Shown here piece after piece: positions 1 to 5,415 of a stretch of 7,448 nt of DNA (within the stretch, counting starts at the first letter, position 1; each line of letters opens with the position of its first letter). Made by a program: the position numbers and the translations under genes. The notes beneath the pieces were generated by a model, which saw only the letters and a program-made list of their open reading frames with translations, did not search any database and was not told the DNA's origin. Source of the DNA: JAWLCG01 sp041687295. Its GTDB lineage: Bacteria; Planctomycetota; Phycisphaerae; SM23-33; FEN-1343. The stretch is taken from the NCBI GenBank assembly GCA_041687295.1, contig JAWLCG010000260.1:1-7448 (forward strand), in the 5' to 3' direction.

Positions 1-795
1 GTCAAGAATGACCTGCAGGCGATGTACGACCAGGCCAAGGCCCGTCTCGGCACGCCCCGCCAGCGCAGCGGCGTCGACGTGACCCTGCCCGGCACGCCCG
101 TCGCCCTGGGTAGGCCCCACGTGCTGACCCAGACCATCGCCGAGCTCACCGAGGTCTTCGGGCGCATGGGCTTCGACGTCGCCTACGGGCCCGAGGTCGA
201 GGACGAGTGGCACAACTTCGTCGCCCTGAACATCCCCGAGAGCCACCCCGCCCGCGACCCGCTGGACAACTTCTACATCACCCCCACGATGCTGCTCCGC
301 AGCCAGACCTCCACCATCCAGACGCGGGTGATGGAGGCCCACGAGCCGCCCGTGCGGATCATCGCCGTCGGGCGGGTCTACCGCCCCGACACCGTCGATG
401 CGACCCACAGCTTCATGTTCCAGCAGGTCGAGGGCCTCTACGTCGACCGCGGCGTGACCATGGCCGATCTGCGGACCTGCCTGGACCAGTTCTGCAAGGC
501 CTACTTCGGCCCCGACGTCGAGATCCGCTTTCGGCCGAGCTTCTTCCCCTTCACCGAGCCCTCGGCCGAGCTGGACATGCTGTTCCACCGCCCCGACGGC
601 TCGACGGCCTGGATCGAGCTGGGCGGCTGCGGGATGGTCGATCCCAACGTCCTGCAGGCCGTCGGCTACGACAGCGAAGAGTTCACCGGCTTCGCCTTCG
701 GCCTGGGCATCGAGCGTATGGCCATGCGTAAGCACGGCGTCACCGACATCCGCCTGTTCTTCGAGAACGACCTGCGGTTCCTGCGGCAGTTCTAG
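1..795 (+). CDS. pheS: Phenylalanine--tRNA ligase alpha subunit (5' end outside window)
   Basis: Catalytic alpha subunit of the alpha2-beta2 class II phenylalanyl-tRNA synthetase, which charges tRNA-Phe in the cytoplasm. The frame is open from the first base, and 264 residues are visible against about 330-350 for the family, so roughly 65-80 N-terminal residues (the tRNA-binding coiled coil) lie upstream. The ATG at 22 is internal. Visible signatures are the HNF-ALNIP-HPARD segment near the start, class II motif 2 (GRVYRPD through DATHSFMFQQVEGL), the RFRPSFFPFTEPSAE stretch of the Phe pocket, GCGMVDPNVL, and motif 3 (GFAFGLGIERMAM) followed by the usual end FFENDLRFLRQF and a TAG stop. Motif 2 has FQQ and the later motif VDPN where E. 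coli has FHQ and VHPN; these look like lineage variation. No pheT follows; a repeat array starts 13 bases after the stop. Confidence 0.97.
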   Translation, partial: VKNDLQAMYDQAKARLGTPRQRSGVDVTLPGTPVALGRPHVLTQTIAELTEVFGRMGFDVAYGPEVEDEWHNFVALNIPESHPARDPLDNFYITPTMLLRSQTSTIQTRVMEAHEPPVRIIAVGRVYRPDTVDATHSFMFQQVEGLYVDRGVTMADLRTCLDQFCKAYFGPDVEIRFRPSFFPFTEPSAELDMLFHRPDGSTAWIELGGCGMVDPNVLQAVGYDSEEFTGFAFGLGIERMAMRKHGVTDIRLFFENDLRFLRQF

Positions 796-807
796 AGGAC
801 GGGGGGG

Positions 808-847
808 AATCGGTTAATCGGTTAAGTGATTAATCGGTGATTGGTGC
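808..847 (+). repeat. Degenerate octamer tandem repeat after pheS
   Basis: Five consecutive 8-base units can be read without gaps: AATCGGTT, AATCGGTT, AAGTGATT, AATCGGTG, ATTGGTGC. The array begins 13 bases after the pheS stop, directly behind a run of seven G. It is AT-rich inside very GC-rich surroundings. A related array in inverted orientation lies at 2811-2866, at the 3' end of the GH130 gene, so both copies have the same orientation relative to the gene they follow. Function is unknown; it could be a 3'-UTR element, a slippage-generated satellite or the edge of a mobile element. Confidence 0.8.
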
Positions 848-891
848 GTGTGCCTCGCGCGCGGGTCTGGCGGTCCTGAGGGTCCCTATAT

Positions 892-909
892 AGCCCCGGG
901 CTTGCCCGG
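892..909 (+). repeat. REP-like short palindrome in the spacer after pheS
   Basis: TAGC is followed by a short palindrome, CCGGG-CTTG-CCCGG (5-bp stem at 896-900 and 905-909). The sequence TAGCCCCGGGCTTG resembles TAGCCCAGGGCTTC in the hairpin at 5297-5320, suggesting the same repeat family. It could help end pheS transcription, but no T-run follows, so I do not call a terminator. Confidence 0.4.
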
Positions 910-953
910 AGTCTTGGGGGGCGGCTTGGCGGTGCTCGGAAAGGTTCGCAACC

Positions 954-983
954 TCGACCCTCGGATGGGCGATACAATATAAG
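954..983 (+). promoter_or_regulatory. Possible promoter for the exported TPR protein
   Basis: A -35-like TCGACC (954-959) and a -10-like TATAAG (978-983) are separated by 18 bases. An alternative -10, TACAAT, overlaps at 973-978. This is the only AT-rich pocket close upstream of the gene and would give a leader of about 45 bases before the ATG at 1035. The match is moderate (4/6 and 5/6), so this is tentative. Confidence 0.4.
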
Positions 984-1034
984 AGAGCGCCAGATGCGCG
1001 ACGCTGCGCCCCCCGCGCTGCGAAGGAGCCGACC

Positions 1035-2705
1035 ATGCCGCACACACATAGAGCGTTGATCGTCCTGGTCCTGCTGGCCCTGGCCCTGCCGGCCTCCGCG
1101 CAGGTGATGCGCACGCAGGTGGGCCGACAGCTCGATTCCAACTACCGCATCGGCAGCAGCGGGTTCAACAGCGTCCGCAGCGTGGACCCCTCGGGCTGGC
1201 TGAGCACGCAGATGTACATCACCGGGCAGGTCACCGGCGGGTTCTCCTTCCGCGGGGGCGTGCCCTACGCGGCCGGCAACCAGCTCCGCCTGACGCTGCC
1301 GACCGAGACGATCGAGAACTTCAACCGCGACTCGGCTGGCCTGGACCGCGTGCTGACGGGCGGCAACTACGCGGCCCAGCCCTACTTCGGCCGGTCCAAC
1401 ACCGTCGCCGGCCTGCCGGCCATCCGCCAGAGCCTCAACGCGCCCGGCTCGACGATCCCGCGGATCAGTACCGGCAGCGTGCCCGTCCTGGGCGACCAGA
1501 TCTATGTCAGTCCCGGCACGGAGTACGCTCCCATCGCGGCCGGCAGCCTGAGCGGCCTGCTGCGGGTCGAGCCGGTGATTCGCGAGACGCCGCTGCTGAC
1601 GCTGGCGCCAACGGAGGGGCTGGTGCCCGAGCGTCCTCGCTACAGCACGCTGTTCGGCGTGGTGCGGGGCGAGGATCGCCAGCGGCTGGAACTGGAGATC
1701 GCCCGGCGCGAGCTGCCCAACGGCACGGAGATGGATCCGCGCCCCGGCCAGCAGGTCCAGCCCGGCGAGCCCCGCCCGAGCGACGAGCAGGTCCAGCCGG
1801 GCCTGCCGCGCCCGGTCCGCCAGATCGTGCCCGAGGGCCAGCCCAGCCAGGCCGTCGACGTGGCCGACCCGGCCCCGCCGGGCCAGCGGGCGCCGCGCGA
1901 GCTGCGCCCGGGCCAGCGCGCCCCGGGCGCCCCGCCGGCCATCGAGCCGCTCAGCCCCGAGGATGTTACTCCCGGCGAGGCCCAGCGGGGCGGTGTGGTC
2001 CAGCCGGGCCTGGCTCCGGGCCAGGACGTCTACAACGACCTGTCCCGCGAGCTTGACGCCCTGCGCGAGTCGCGAATGCGCCGCCAGCTCAGCCCCCTGG
2101 CCGACCCCAACGCCCTGCCCGGCCAGGCCGGCGGCGAGCCGGACGCCTTCGACGCCGGCCGGCGCCAGTCTGCGCAGGCCCGCACGCAGGTCCAGCGGCT
2201 CAATGAGGCGATCCGCCTGCACGGCCTGACGGGCCGACGGCCCAACCTGGTCAACCGCTACATGCAGCTGGGCGAGCAGGCCCTGCGGGGCGGGCAGTTC
2301 TACGAGGCCGCCAGCCTCTTTGAGACCGCCCGCGTGGCCGACCGCGACAACCCGCTGCCGGCCGTCGGGGCGATGATGGCCTACCTCGGCGCCGGCGAGC
2401 CGGTGACGGCGGGCTACTACCTCGACGTGGCCCTTCGGCTGATGCCCGAGCTCCGGGAGGTGAGGCTGGACCTGCCGCGATTCGTCGGGCCCGACGTGCT
2501 CCAGGAGCGGCTCAAGACCGTCACCGAACGCATCAACGAGGCCGACACGCCCCCGGTGAACCTGGTCCTGCTGGCTACCTACCTCAACCTCAGCCTCGAC
2601 GAAACCGACCGCGCCCGCACGCACGCCTACGCCCTCAAGAGCCTCGCCGAGAAGGGCTCGCACGTGGAAGCCTTCGCCGATTACGTGCTGACCGAGGCGA
2701 AGTAG
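1035..2705 (+). CDS. Exported protein of unknown family with Pro/Gln-rich linker and C-terminal TPRs
   Basis: The 556-residue product starts at an ATG six bases after AAGGAG (1023-1028). Residues 1-22 form a Sec signal peptide: short basic start, hydrophobic LIVLVLLALAL, and PASA ahead of Gln23. The mature protein should therefore be periplasmic or surface-exposed, with no membrane anchor seen. Residues 30-215 are Gly/Ser/Asn-rich and show no motif I recognise. Residues 234-335 are a low-complexity linker with repeated short blocks such as QVQPG, RPGQ and GQRAP. Residues 338-400 are charged and mostly helical. Residues 405-440 make a good TPR (YMQLGEQALRGGQFYEAASL), with weaker TPR-like helices at 440-472 and 505-540. 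Function is unknown; the layout suggests a protein-protein scaffold in the envelope. It converges on the GH130 gene, so they are not co-transcribed. The long reverse-strand frame opposite is a GC-rich shadow. Confidence 0.85.
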   Translation: MPHTHRALIVLVLLALALPASAQVMRTQVGRQLDSNYRIGSSGFNSVRSVDPSGWLSTQMYITGQVTGGFSFRGGVPYAAGNQLRLTLPTETIENFNRDSAGLDRVLTGGNYAAQPYFGRSNTVAGLPAIRQSLNAPGSTIPRISTGSVPVLGDQIYVSPGTEYAPIAAGSLSGLLRVEPVIRETPLLTLAPTEGLVPERPRYSTLFGVVRGEDRQRLELEIARRELPNGTEMDPRPGQQVQPGEPRPSDEQVQPGLPRPVRQIVPEGQPSQAVDVADPAPPGQRAPRELRPGQRAPGAPPAIEPLSPEDVTPGEAQRGGVVQPGLAPGQDVYNDLSRELDALRESRMRRQLSPLADPNALPGQAGGEPDAFDAGRRQSAQARTQVQRLNEAIRLHGLTGRRPNLVNRYMQLGEQALRGGQFYEAASLFETARVADRDNPLPAVGAMMAYLGAGEPVTAGYYLDVALRLMPELREVRLDLPRFVGPDVLQERLKTVTERINEADTPPVNLVLLATYLNLSLDETDRARTHAYALKSLAEKGSHVEAFADYVLTEAK

Positions 2706-2797
2706 ACCCCCCTGGTATGGGACCGAGCGCGCGAGAAGCCCACGCAAAGCATTCCGCGGGCGTGCAAAGAAGCGCCCGAGACATCGCGTGTGCGCTC

Positions 2798-2814
2798 TAA
2801 TAGGGGACGTATTA
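2798..2814 (+). repeat. Short inverted repeat TAATA/TATTA bordering the second octamer array
   Basis: TAATA (2798-2802) and TATTA (2810-2814) are perfect inverted arms around GGGGACG. The right arm runs into the octamer array, so this may be the outer end of the same element. No T-run makes it a convincing terminator for either convergent gene. Confidence 0.35.
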
Positions 2815-2866
2815 ACGCAGTGACGCATTAACCAGTTAACCAGTTAACCAATCAACCGATTACCCC
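2811..2866 (-). repeat. Degenerate octamer tandem repeat at the 3' end of the GH130 gene
   Basis: Seven gap-free 8-base units read on the + strand: ATTAACGC, AGTGACGC, ATTAACCA, GTTAACCA, GTTAACCA, ATCAACCG, ATTACCCC. On the minus strand, the sense of the adjacent gene, the best phase reads TAATCGGT, TGATTGGT, TAACTGGT, TAACTGGT, TAATGCGT, CACTGCGT. That matches the array after pheS (808-847), and both arrays are preceded by a G-rich tract. The GH130 stop codon (2852-2854) lies inside the array, so the repeat encodes the last residues of that protein. Confidence 0.85.
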
Positions 2867-3865
2867 ATCCCCCCGCCCCGCGCTGCACAGCGCGATCAGC
2901 TCCTCGACGTCGGCGGTGGCGAGGCACTCGACGGTGTCGGCGGCGCCGTAGTAGAGCTTCACCTCGCCGTCGTCCTCCAGGATCATGCCGCCCGGGAAGA
3001 TCACGTGGTTGCGGTATCCGCCGCCGGTCTCGTAGGGCGCCTCGGGGGCCAGCAGCGGCGTCTTGGCCATGCCCACCACGCGGCGCGGGTCGTCCAGGTC
3101 CAGCAGCATCAGGCCGGCGGTGTAGCGCTTCTTCCAGGCGGTCTCCCAGCCGTTCTTGCCGCGCGACTCGTCGAGGTCGACGGCGTGGAAGCTCGTCAGC
3201 CAGCCCGCCCGCGTTCGCACCGGCGGGGCGGCCGGGCCGATTTTGTCATTGGCGAAGGGCACGTGCTCGACGCCCAGGACCAGATCGCTTCGGCCCCAGA
3301 ACTCCAGGTCCGGCGACTCGCTCAACCAGAGGTCGAACCCCTTCATCCCCCAGCGCCCGTAGATGGGGAAGGGCCTTTCCAGCCGAACGTAGCGCCCGCC
3401 GATCCGCTCGGGAAACAGCACCATGTTGCGGTTGTCGGGCACGGAGTAGCCCTTGATGTCCCAGCGATCGAAGTCGTCGGTGACCGCGATGCCGCCGCGG
3501 ATGCCGTGGCGGGTGTCGATGGCGAAGCACATGGCGACGCGCCCTTCGATGACGGTAAGGCGGGGGTCGTAGGCCCGGCTGATCTCCTGGTCGTGGATGG
3601 CGAAGCAGGGCTTGGGCTGGACCTCCCACTGTACGCCGTCGTCGCTGAAGGCCAGGCCGATGTTCGTGCCGGTCAGCATGGGCGAGCCGCCGGGCCCGGG
3701 GCCGAAATCGTTGCGGAAGACCATGACGTATCGCCCCTGGTACTTGGTCACGCCGGCGTTGAAGACCAGCTGTGACGGGTAGGGCACGTCCTTGGCGGCC
3801 AGCACCGGGTTGGCAGGGCAGCGGGTGATGATGGGGCTGGAGGTCAGCGGGCCGATGGCAGTCAT
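2852..3865 (-). CDS. GH130-family beta-mannoside phosphorylase/hydrolase
   Basis: The 337-residue product has the length and five-bladed propeller signatures of glycoside hydrolase family 130, whose members phosphorolyse or hydrolyse beta-mannosides in the cytoplasm. Visible motifs are NAGVTKYQGRYVMVFRND (36-53), GTNIGLAFSDDGVQWE (66-81), AYDPRLT (98-104) with Asp100 in the conserved YDPR usually named as the catalytic proton donor, RPFPIYGRWG (164-173), the LWLSESPDLEFWG blade (179-191), GWLTSFHAVD (221-230), and NHVIFPGG to YYGAADTVECLA (286-316). Many family members have YHG where this has FHA (226-228), so whether it is a phosphorylase or a hydrolase, and on which mannoside, is undecided. 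There is no signal peptide. The start is the ATG at 3865, with AAGGAG six bases upstream and a promoter just beyond; a longer frame to 4003 would begin upstream of that promoter. The final residues (GDGVIG) come from repeat DNA. Confidence 0.9.
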   Translation of the reverse strand: MTAIGPLTSSPIITRCPANPVLAAKDVPYPSQLVFNAGVTKYQGRYVMVFRNDFGPGPGGSPMLTGTNIGLAFSDDGVQWEVQPKPCFAIHDQEISRAYDPRLTVIEGRVAMCFAIDTRHGIRGGIAVTDDFDRWDIKGYSVPDNRNMVLFPERIGGRYVRLERPFPIYGRWGMKGFDLWLSESPDLEFWGRSDLVLGVEHVPFANDKIGPAAPPVRTRAGWLTSFHAVDLDESRGKNGWETAWKKRYTAGLMLLDLDDPRRVVGMAKTPLLAPEAPYETGGGYRNHVIFPGGMILEDDGEVKLYYGAADTVECLATADVEELIALCSAGRGDGVIG

Positions 3866-3871
3866 GGGTGT

Positions 3872-3877
3872 CTCCTT
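3872..3877 (-). promoter_or_regulatory. Ribosome binding site fixing the GH130 start
   Basis: On the minus strand AAGGAG precedes the ATG at 3865 by six bases. This supports the 337-residue start over the upstream in-frame ATG at 4003. Confidence 0.85.
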
Positions 3878-3892
3878 GAGGGCGTGCCGGTC

Positions 3893-3921
3893 AGGATAGG
3901 TCGCCGCGGGGAGGCTGTCAA
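3893..3921 (-). promoter_or_regulatory. Sigma70-type promoter of the GH130 gene
   Basis: On the minus strand a perfect -35 TTGACA (3916-3921) is followed after exactly 17 bases by TATCCT (3893-3898), a 4/6 match to the -10 consensus. Transcription would begin near 3886, leaving about 20 bases before the ATG at 3865, just enough for the ribosome binding site. I see no operator palindrome around it. Confidence 0.75.
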
Positions 3922-3955
3922 CCGCCGCCGGGCCCATCGGGGTTCCGCCGGCCGC

Positions 3956-3984
3956 TTGGCGGAGGGGCGGCTTTGTGCTATCGT
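3956..3984 (+). promoter_or_regulatory. Possible divergent promoter toward the SPOR lipoprotein
   Basis: TTGGCG (3956-3961), a 17-base spacer and TATCGT (3979-3984) preceded by an extended -10-like TGC. Each hexamer matches consensus at 4/6. It faces away from the GH130 promoter and would create a leader of about 300 bases running through the repeat element at 4010-4225. The -10 part overlaps a motif (GGGGCGGCTTTG) also found near 918 and 7343, so it could simply be repeat sequence. Confidence 0.35.
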
Positions 3985-4009
3985 GCCGCGACTGTGAATG
4001 CATCGTGCC

Positions 4010-4225
4010 AAGCGCTCGGGTGCCGTGGCTACGCTGTCTGTAGCCACGTCTTCGAGCGCCGGATCGTCAGTCGCACCGGCCAACAGACGGCCCAGGGCGC
4101 GAGCGAAGTATGGAGTGCGGCGGCCTTGACGCCGCTTTGGATCGCATACGACAGAGCCAGCCCAAGCGGCGTCAAGCCGCACTTCAAAGGGGCGGTCCGC
4201 CTGTCGCGCAGTGGCACCCAGAGCG
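4010..4225. mobile_element. MITE-like modular hairpin element, no coding capacity
   Basis: A 216-base element fills most of the gene-free stretch 3866-4299. Near-matching terminal inverted repeats are CGCTCGGGTGCC (4013-4024) and the complement of CGCTCTGGGTGCC (4213-4225), differing by one inserted base. Inside is a 9-bp perfect hairpin CGTGGCTAC/GTAGCCACG (4024-4032 and 4040-4048). Further in is an imperfect inverted pair: arm one around 4111-4140 (GAGTGCGGC, then CTTGACGCCGCTTTGG) and arm two at 4161-4187. The first 43 bases match 7249-7291 at 39 positions, and 4109-4143 matches the complement of 7301-7335 at 32 of 35. No transposase or convincing target duplication is visible, so non-autonomous mobility is inferred from structure and copy number only. 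Confidence 0.55.
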
Positions 4226-4253
4226 ACCCGGCCGGGATCGAAAGGTCGATCAA

Positions 4254-4288
4254 CACGAATGGCACGAATAACGGCTGATGGCACGAAT
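4254..4288 (+). repeat. Triplicated CACGAAT motif upstream of the SPOR lipoprotein
   Basis: CACGAAT occurs at 4254-4260, 4263-4269 and 4282-4288; the second and third copies are preceded by GG or TGG. The last copy ends just before the GGGAG ribosome binding site. It could be a small direct-repeat cluster at the element border or a protein-binding array; nothing in the sequence decides between these. Confidence 0.45.
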
Positions 4289-4293
4289 GGGAG
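4289..4293 (+). promoter_or_regulatory. Ribosome binding site for the GTG start at 4300
   Basis: GGGAG ends six bases before the GTG at 4300, and an in-frame TGA at 4276-4278 excludes earlier starts. It supports the long form of the lipoprotein, although that form has an unusually long leader. Confidence 0.5.
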
Positions 4294-4299
4294 ATCAGT

Positions 4300-5184
4300 G
4301 TGAGTCTCCAGAGAATCACTGCCCGGGCTTGTGTGCATACCACAGGATGGCAATCCGTGGTCTTGGGTCAAGCGGCCCGCGTCATCGCGCAGGTGCAAGC
4401 GACAAGGGGTCTAGGTGCCCTGTCCTGGATTCTGCTCGCCGTGCTGGGGGTGCTGGCGGGCTGTGGTCGGGGCCCGGCGCCGGCCTCGGCGGTGGCGGAC
4501 CTGGCCCGGGCTCGCCAAGCCTATGAGCGGGGCGAGCCGGCCGATGCGGTGGCGCTGGCCGATGAGTTCCTGCGCCATTGGCCCGCCAGCGACCAGGCGG
4601 CCCGGGCGCACTACCTTCGTGGCCTGGCCCAGCTGAGCCTGGGCGACGAGGCCGGGGCGCAGGCCGACCTTGAGCAGACGGTCGAGCGGGCCGACGCGCC
4701 GGCCCTGGCGGGTCGGGCCTGGCTGGCGCTGGGGGCCTTGGCGGATGACCGCCACGACGAGCCCGCCGCCGAGCGGGCCTACCGGGCCGCCCTGGCCGCC
4801 CTGCCCGCCGACGCCCCGCCAGCCGACGAGGCCCTGGCCCGCCTGGCGGGCACGTTGCAGCGGACGGGCCAGTGGACGCAGGCCGACATCCTCTACGATC
4901 GTCTGCTCTACCGCTGGCCCGACTCGGCGCACGCCCAGGCCGCCCGCCGGCGGATCCGCGCCCGGGCCTGGACGGTGCAGCTGGGGTCCTTCGACGAGGC
5001 CTGGCTGGCCCGGCGGCGTCGCGATGAGCTGGCCGGCCTGGAGGCCCGCGTCGAGCCGGTCGGCACCGAGGCCGTCCGCTACGCCGTTCACCTGGGCCGA
5101 TACGACAGCTGCGCCGCCGCCCGGACGGCTCGGGACGCCCTGGCCCCCCAGGTGTCCGACGCCGCCATCGTGCCCGTTCGCTGA
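4300..5184 (+). CDS. TPR lipoprotein with C-terminal SPOR domain
   Basis: The 294-residue product is predicted to be envelope-anchored. Residues 38-55 are a hydrophobic segment ending in the lipobox VLAGC, so Cys55 would be lipidated. Residues 67-210 hold about four TPR-like helical pairs, for example ARARQAYERGEPADAVALAD and the RTGQWTQADILYDRLLYRWP block. Residues 222-294 form a SPOR domain: WTVQLGSF, an Ala/Leu helix, RYAVHLGRYDS, a second helix, and the closing AAIVPVR strand. SPOR domains bind septal peptidoglycan lacking stem peptides; the TPRs probably recruit a partner. The GTG at 4300 has a good ribosome binding site, but 54 residues before Cys is long for a lipoprotein leader. A GTG at 4393 would give a normal leader of 23 residues but has no clear ribosome binding site. 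The role resembles YbgF/CpoB- or SPOR-type division proteins by architecture only. Confidence 0.82.
   Translation: MSLQRITARACVHTTGWQSVVLGQAARVIAQVQATRGLGALSWILLAVLGVLAGCGRGPAPASAVADLARARQAYERGEPADAVALADEFLRHWPASDQAARAHYLRGLAQLSLGDEAGAQADLEQTVERADAPALAGRAWLALGALADDRHDEPAAERAYRAALAALPADAPPADEALARLAGTLQRTGQWTQADILYDRLLYRWPDSAHAQAARRRIRARAWTVQLGSFDEAWLARRRRDELAGLEARVEPVGTEAVRYAVHLGRYDSCAAARTARDALAPQVSDAAIVPVR
4339..4361 (+). repeat. Hairpin inside the presumed 5' coding end of the lipoprotein
   Basis: ACCAC, a single bulged A, GGAT, loop GGCA, ATCC, GTGGT: a 9-bp stem with one bulge. It resembles the other intergenic palindromes here more than coding sequence, and supports the idea that translation really starts later (GTG 4393) or that the hairpin modulates translation. 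Confidence 0.4.
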
Positions 5185-5244
5185 CGGGGTCGACCGGCCA
5201 GACTGGAATGATGGGTCTGAACCGTGCCGGAACCCCCTCAACTG

Positions 5245-5412
5245 TAGAGGTCCTCTTCAGGCCGGTTCACCGGCCTTTGCCCCGCGCAGCGGGGTGTAGC
5301 CCAGGGCTTCTAGCCCTGGGGACGGTGGACGTCCCTGTTTCTGTATGGGCATACCCGGCCTAAAAGGCCGGGCCTGAACCCGCTGCGCGGGCGAAGCCCC
5401 GTGAACGGGGCT
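5245..5412. repeat. Cluster of eight short hairpins (REP/BIME-like)
   Basis: Perfect or near-perfect palindromes follow each other almost without gaps: 5246-5256 (AGAGG/CCTCT), 5259-5276 (8-bp stem), 5280-5294 (CCCCGC-GCA-GCGGGG), 5300-5320 (9-bp stem), 5319-5335 (GGGACG/CGTCCC), 5354-5372 (CCCGGCCT/AGGCCGGG), 5379-5391 (CCCGC-TGC-GCGGG) and 5395-5412 (AGCCCCGT/ACGGGGCT). Pairs recur in style: two have 8-bp stems with a 2-base loop, and two have C-run/GC stems with a 3-base loop. The hairpin at 5300-5320 has GTAG at its 5' foot (5296-5299), the signature of REP elements. It lies between the lipoprotein and the flippase genes. No RAYT transposase is present in the window. Confidence 0.7.
5259..5278 (+). 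terminator. Terminator-like hairpin after the SPOR lipoprotein
   Basis: AGGCCGGT-TC-ACCGGCCT forms an 8-bp stem followed by a very short TT run, 74 bases after the lipoprotein stop. The T-run is short, so termination is plausible but not certain; it could equally be one unit of the hairpin cluster. Confidence 0.4.
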
Positions 5413-5415
5413 GCA

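Noticed and set aside
2757..2778. Possible terminator CGGGCG/CGCCCG after the exported TPR gene
   Set aside because: It has a 6-bp stem with a 10-base loop and no T-run on either strand, which is easily found by chance at this GC content.
822..2828. 668-codon open frame on the minus strand opposite the exported TPR gene
   Set aside because: It has an arginine, glutamine, glycine and histidine-rich low-complexity composition typical of GC-rich antisense frames. The + strand frame has a signal peptide, ribosome binding site and TPRs.
3866..4003. N-terminal extension of GH130 to the ATG at 4003
   Set aside because: The extension would start upstream of the TTGACA/TATCCT promoter, is unlike the family N-terminus, and the ATG at 3865 has AAGGAG at ideal spacing.
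3862..4398. 178-codon and other small frames across the spacer around 4010-4300
   Set aside because: They run through inverted-repeat modules in several frames on both strands, with no domain, coding bias or supporting start signals.
5255..5295. T-arm-like GGTTC within the hairpin cluster, suggesting a tRNA
   Set aside because: The stem-loop has a 2-base loop instead of a 7-base T-loop, and no acceptor, D or anticodon arm can be placed around it.
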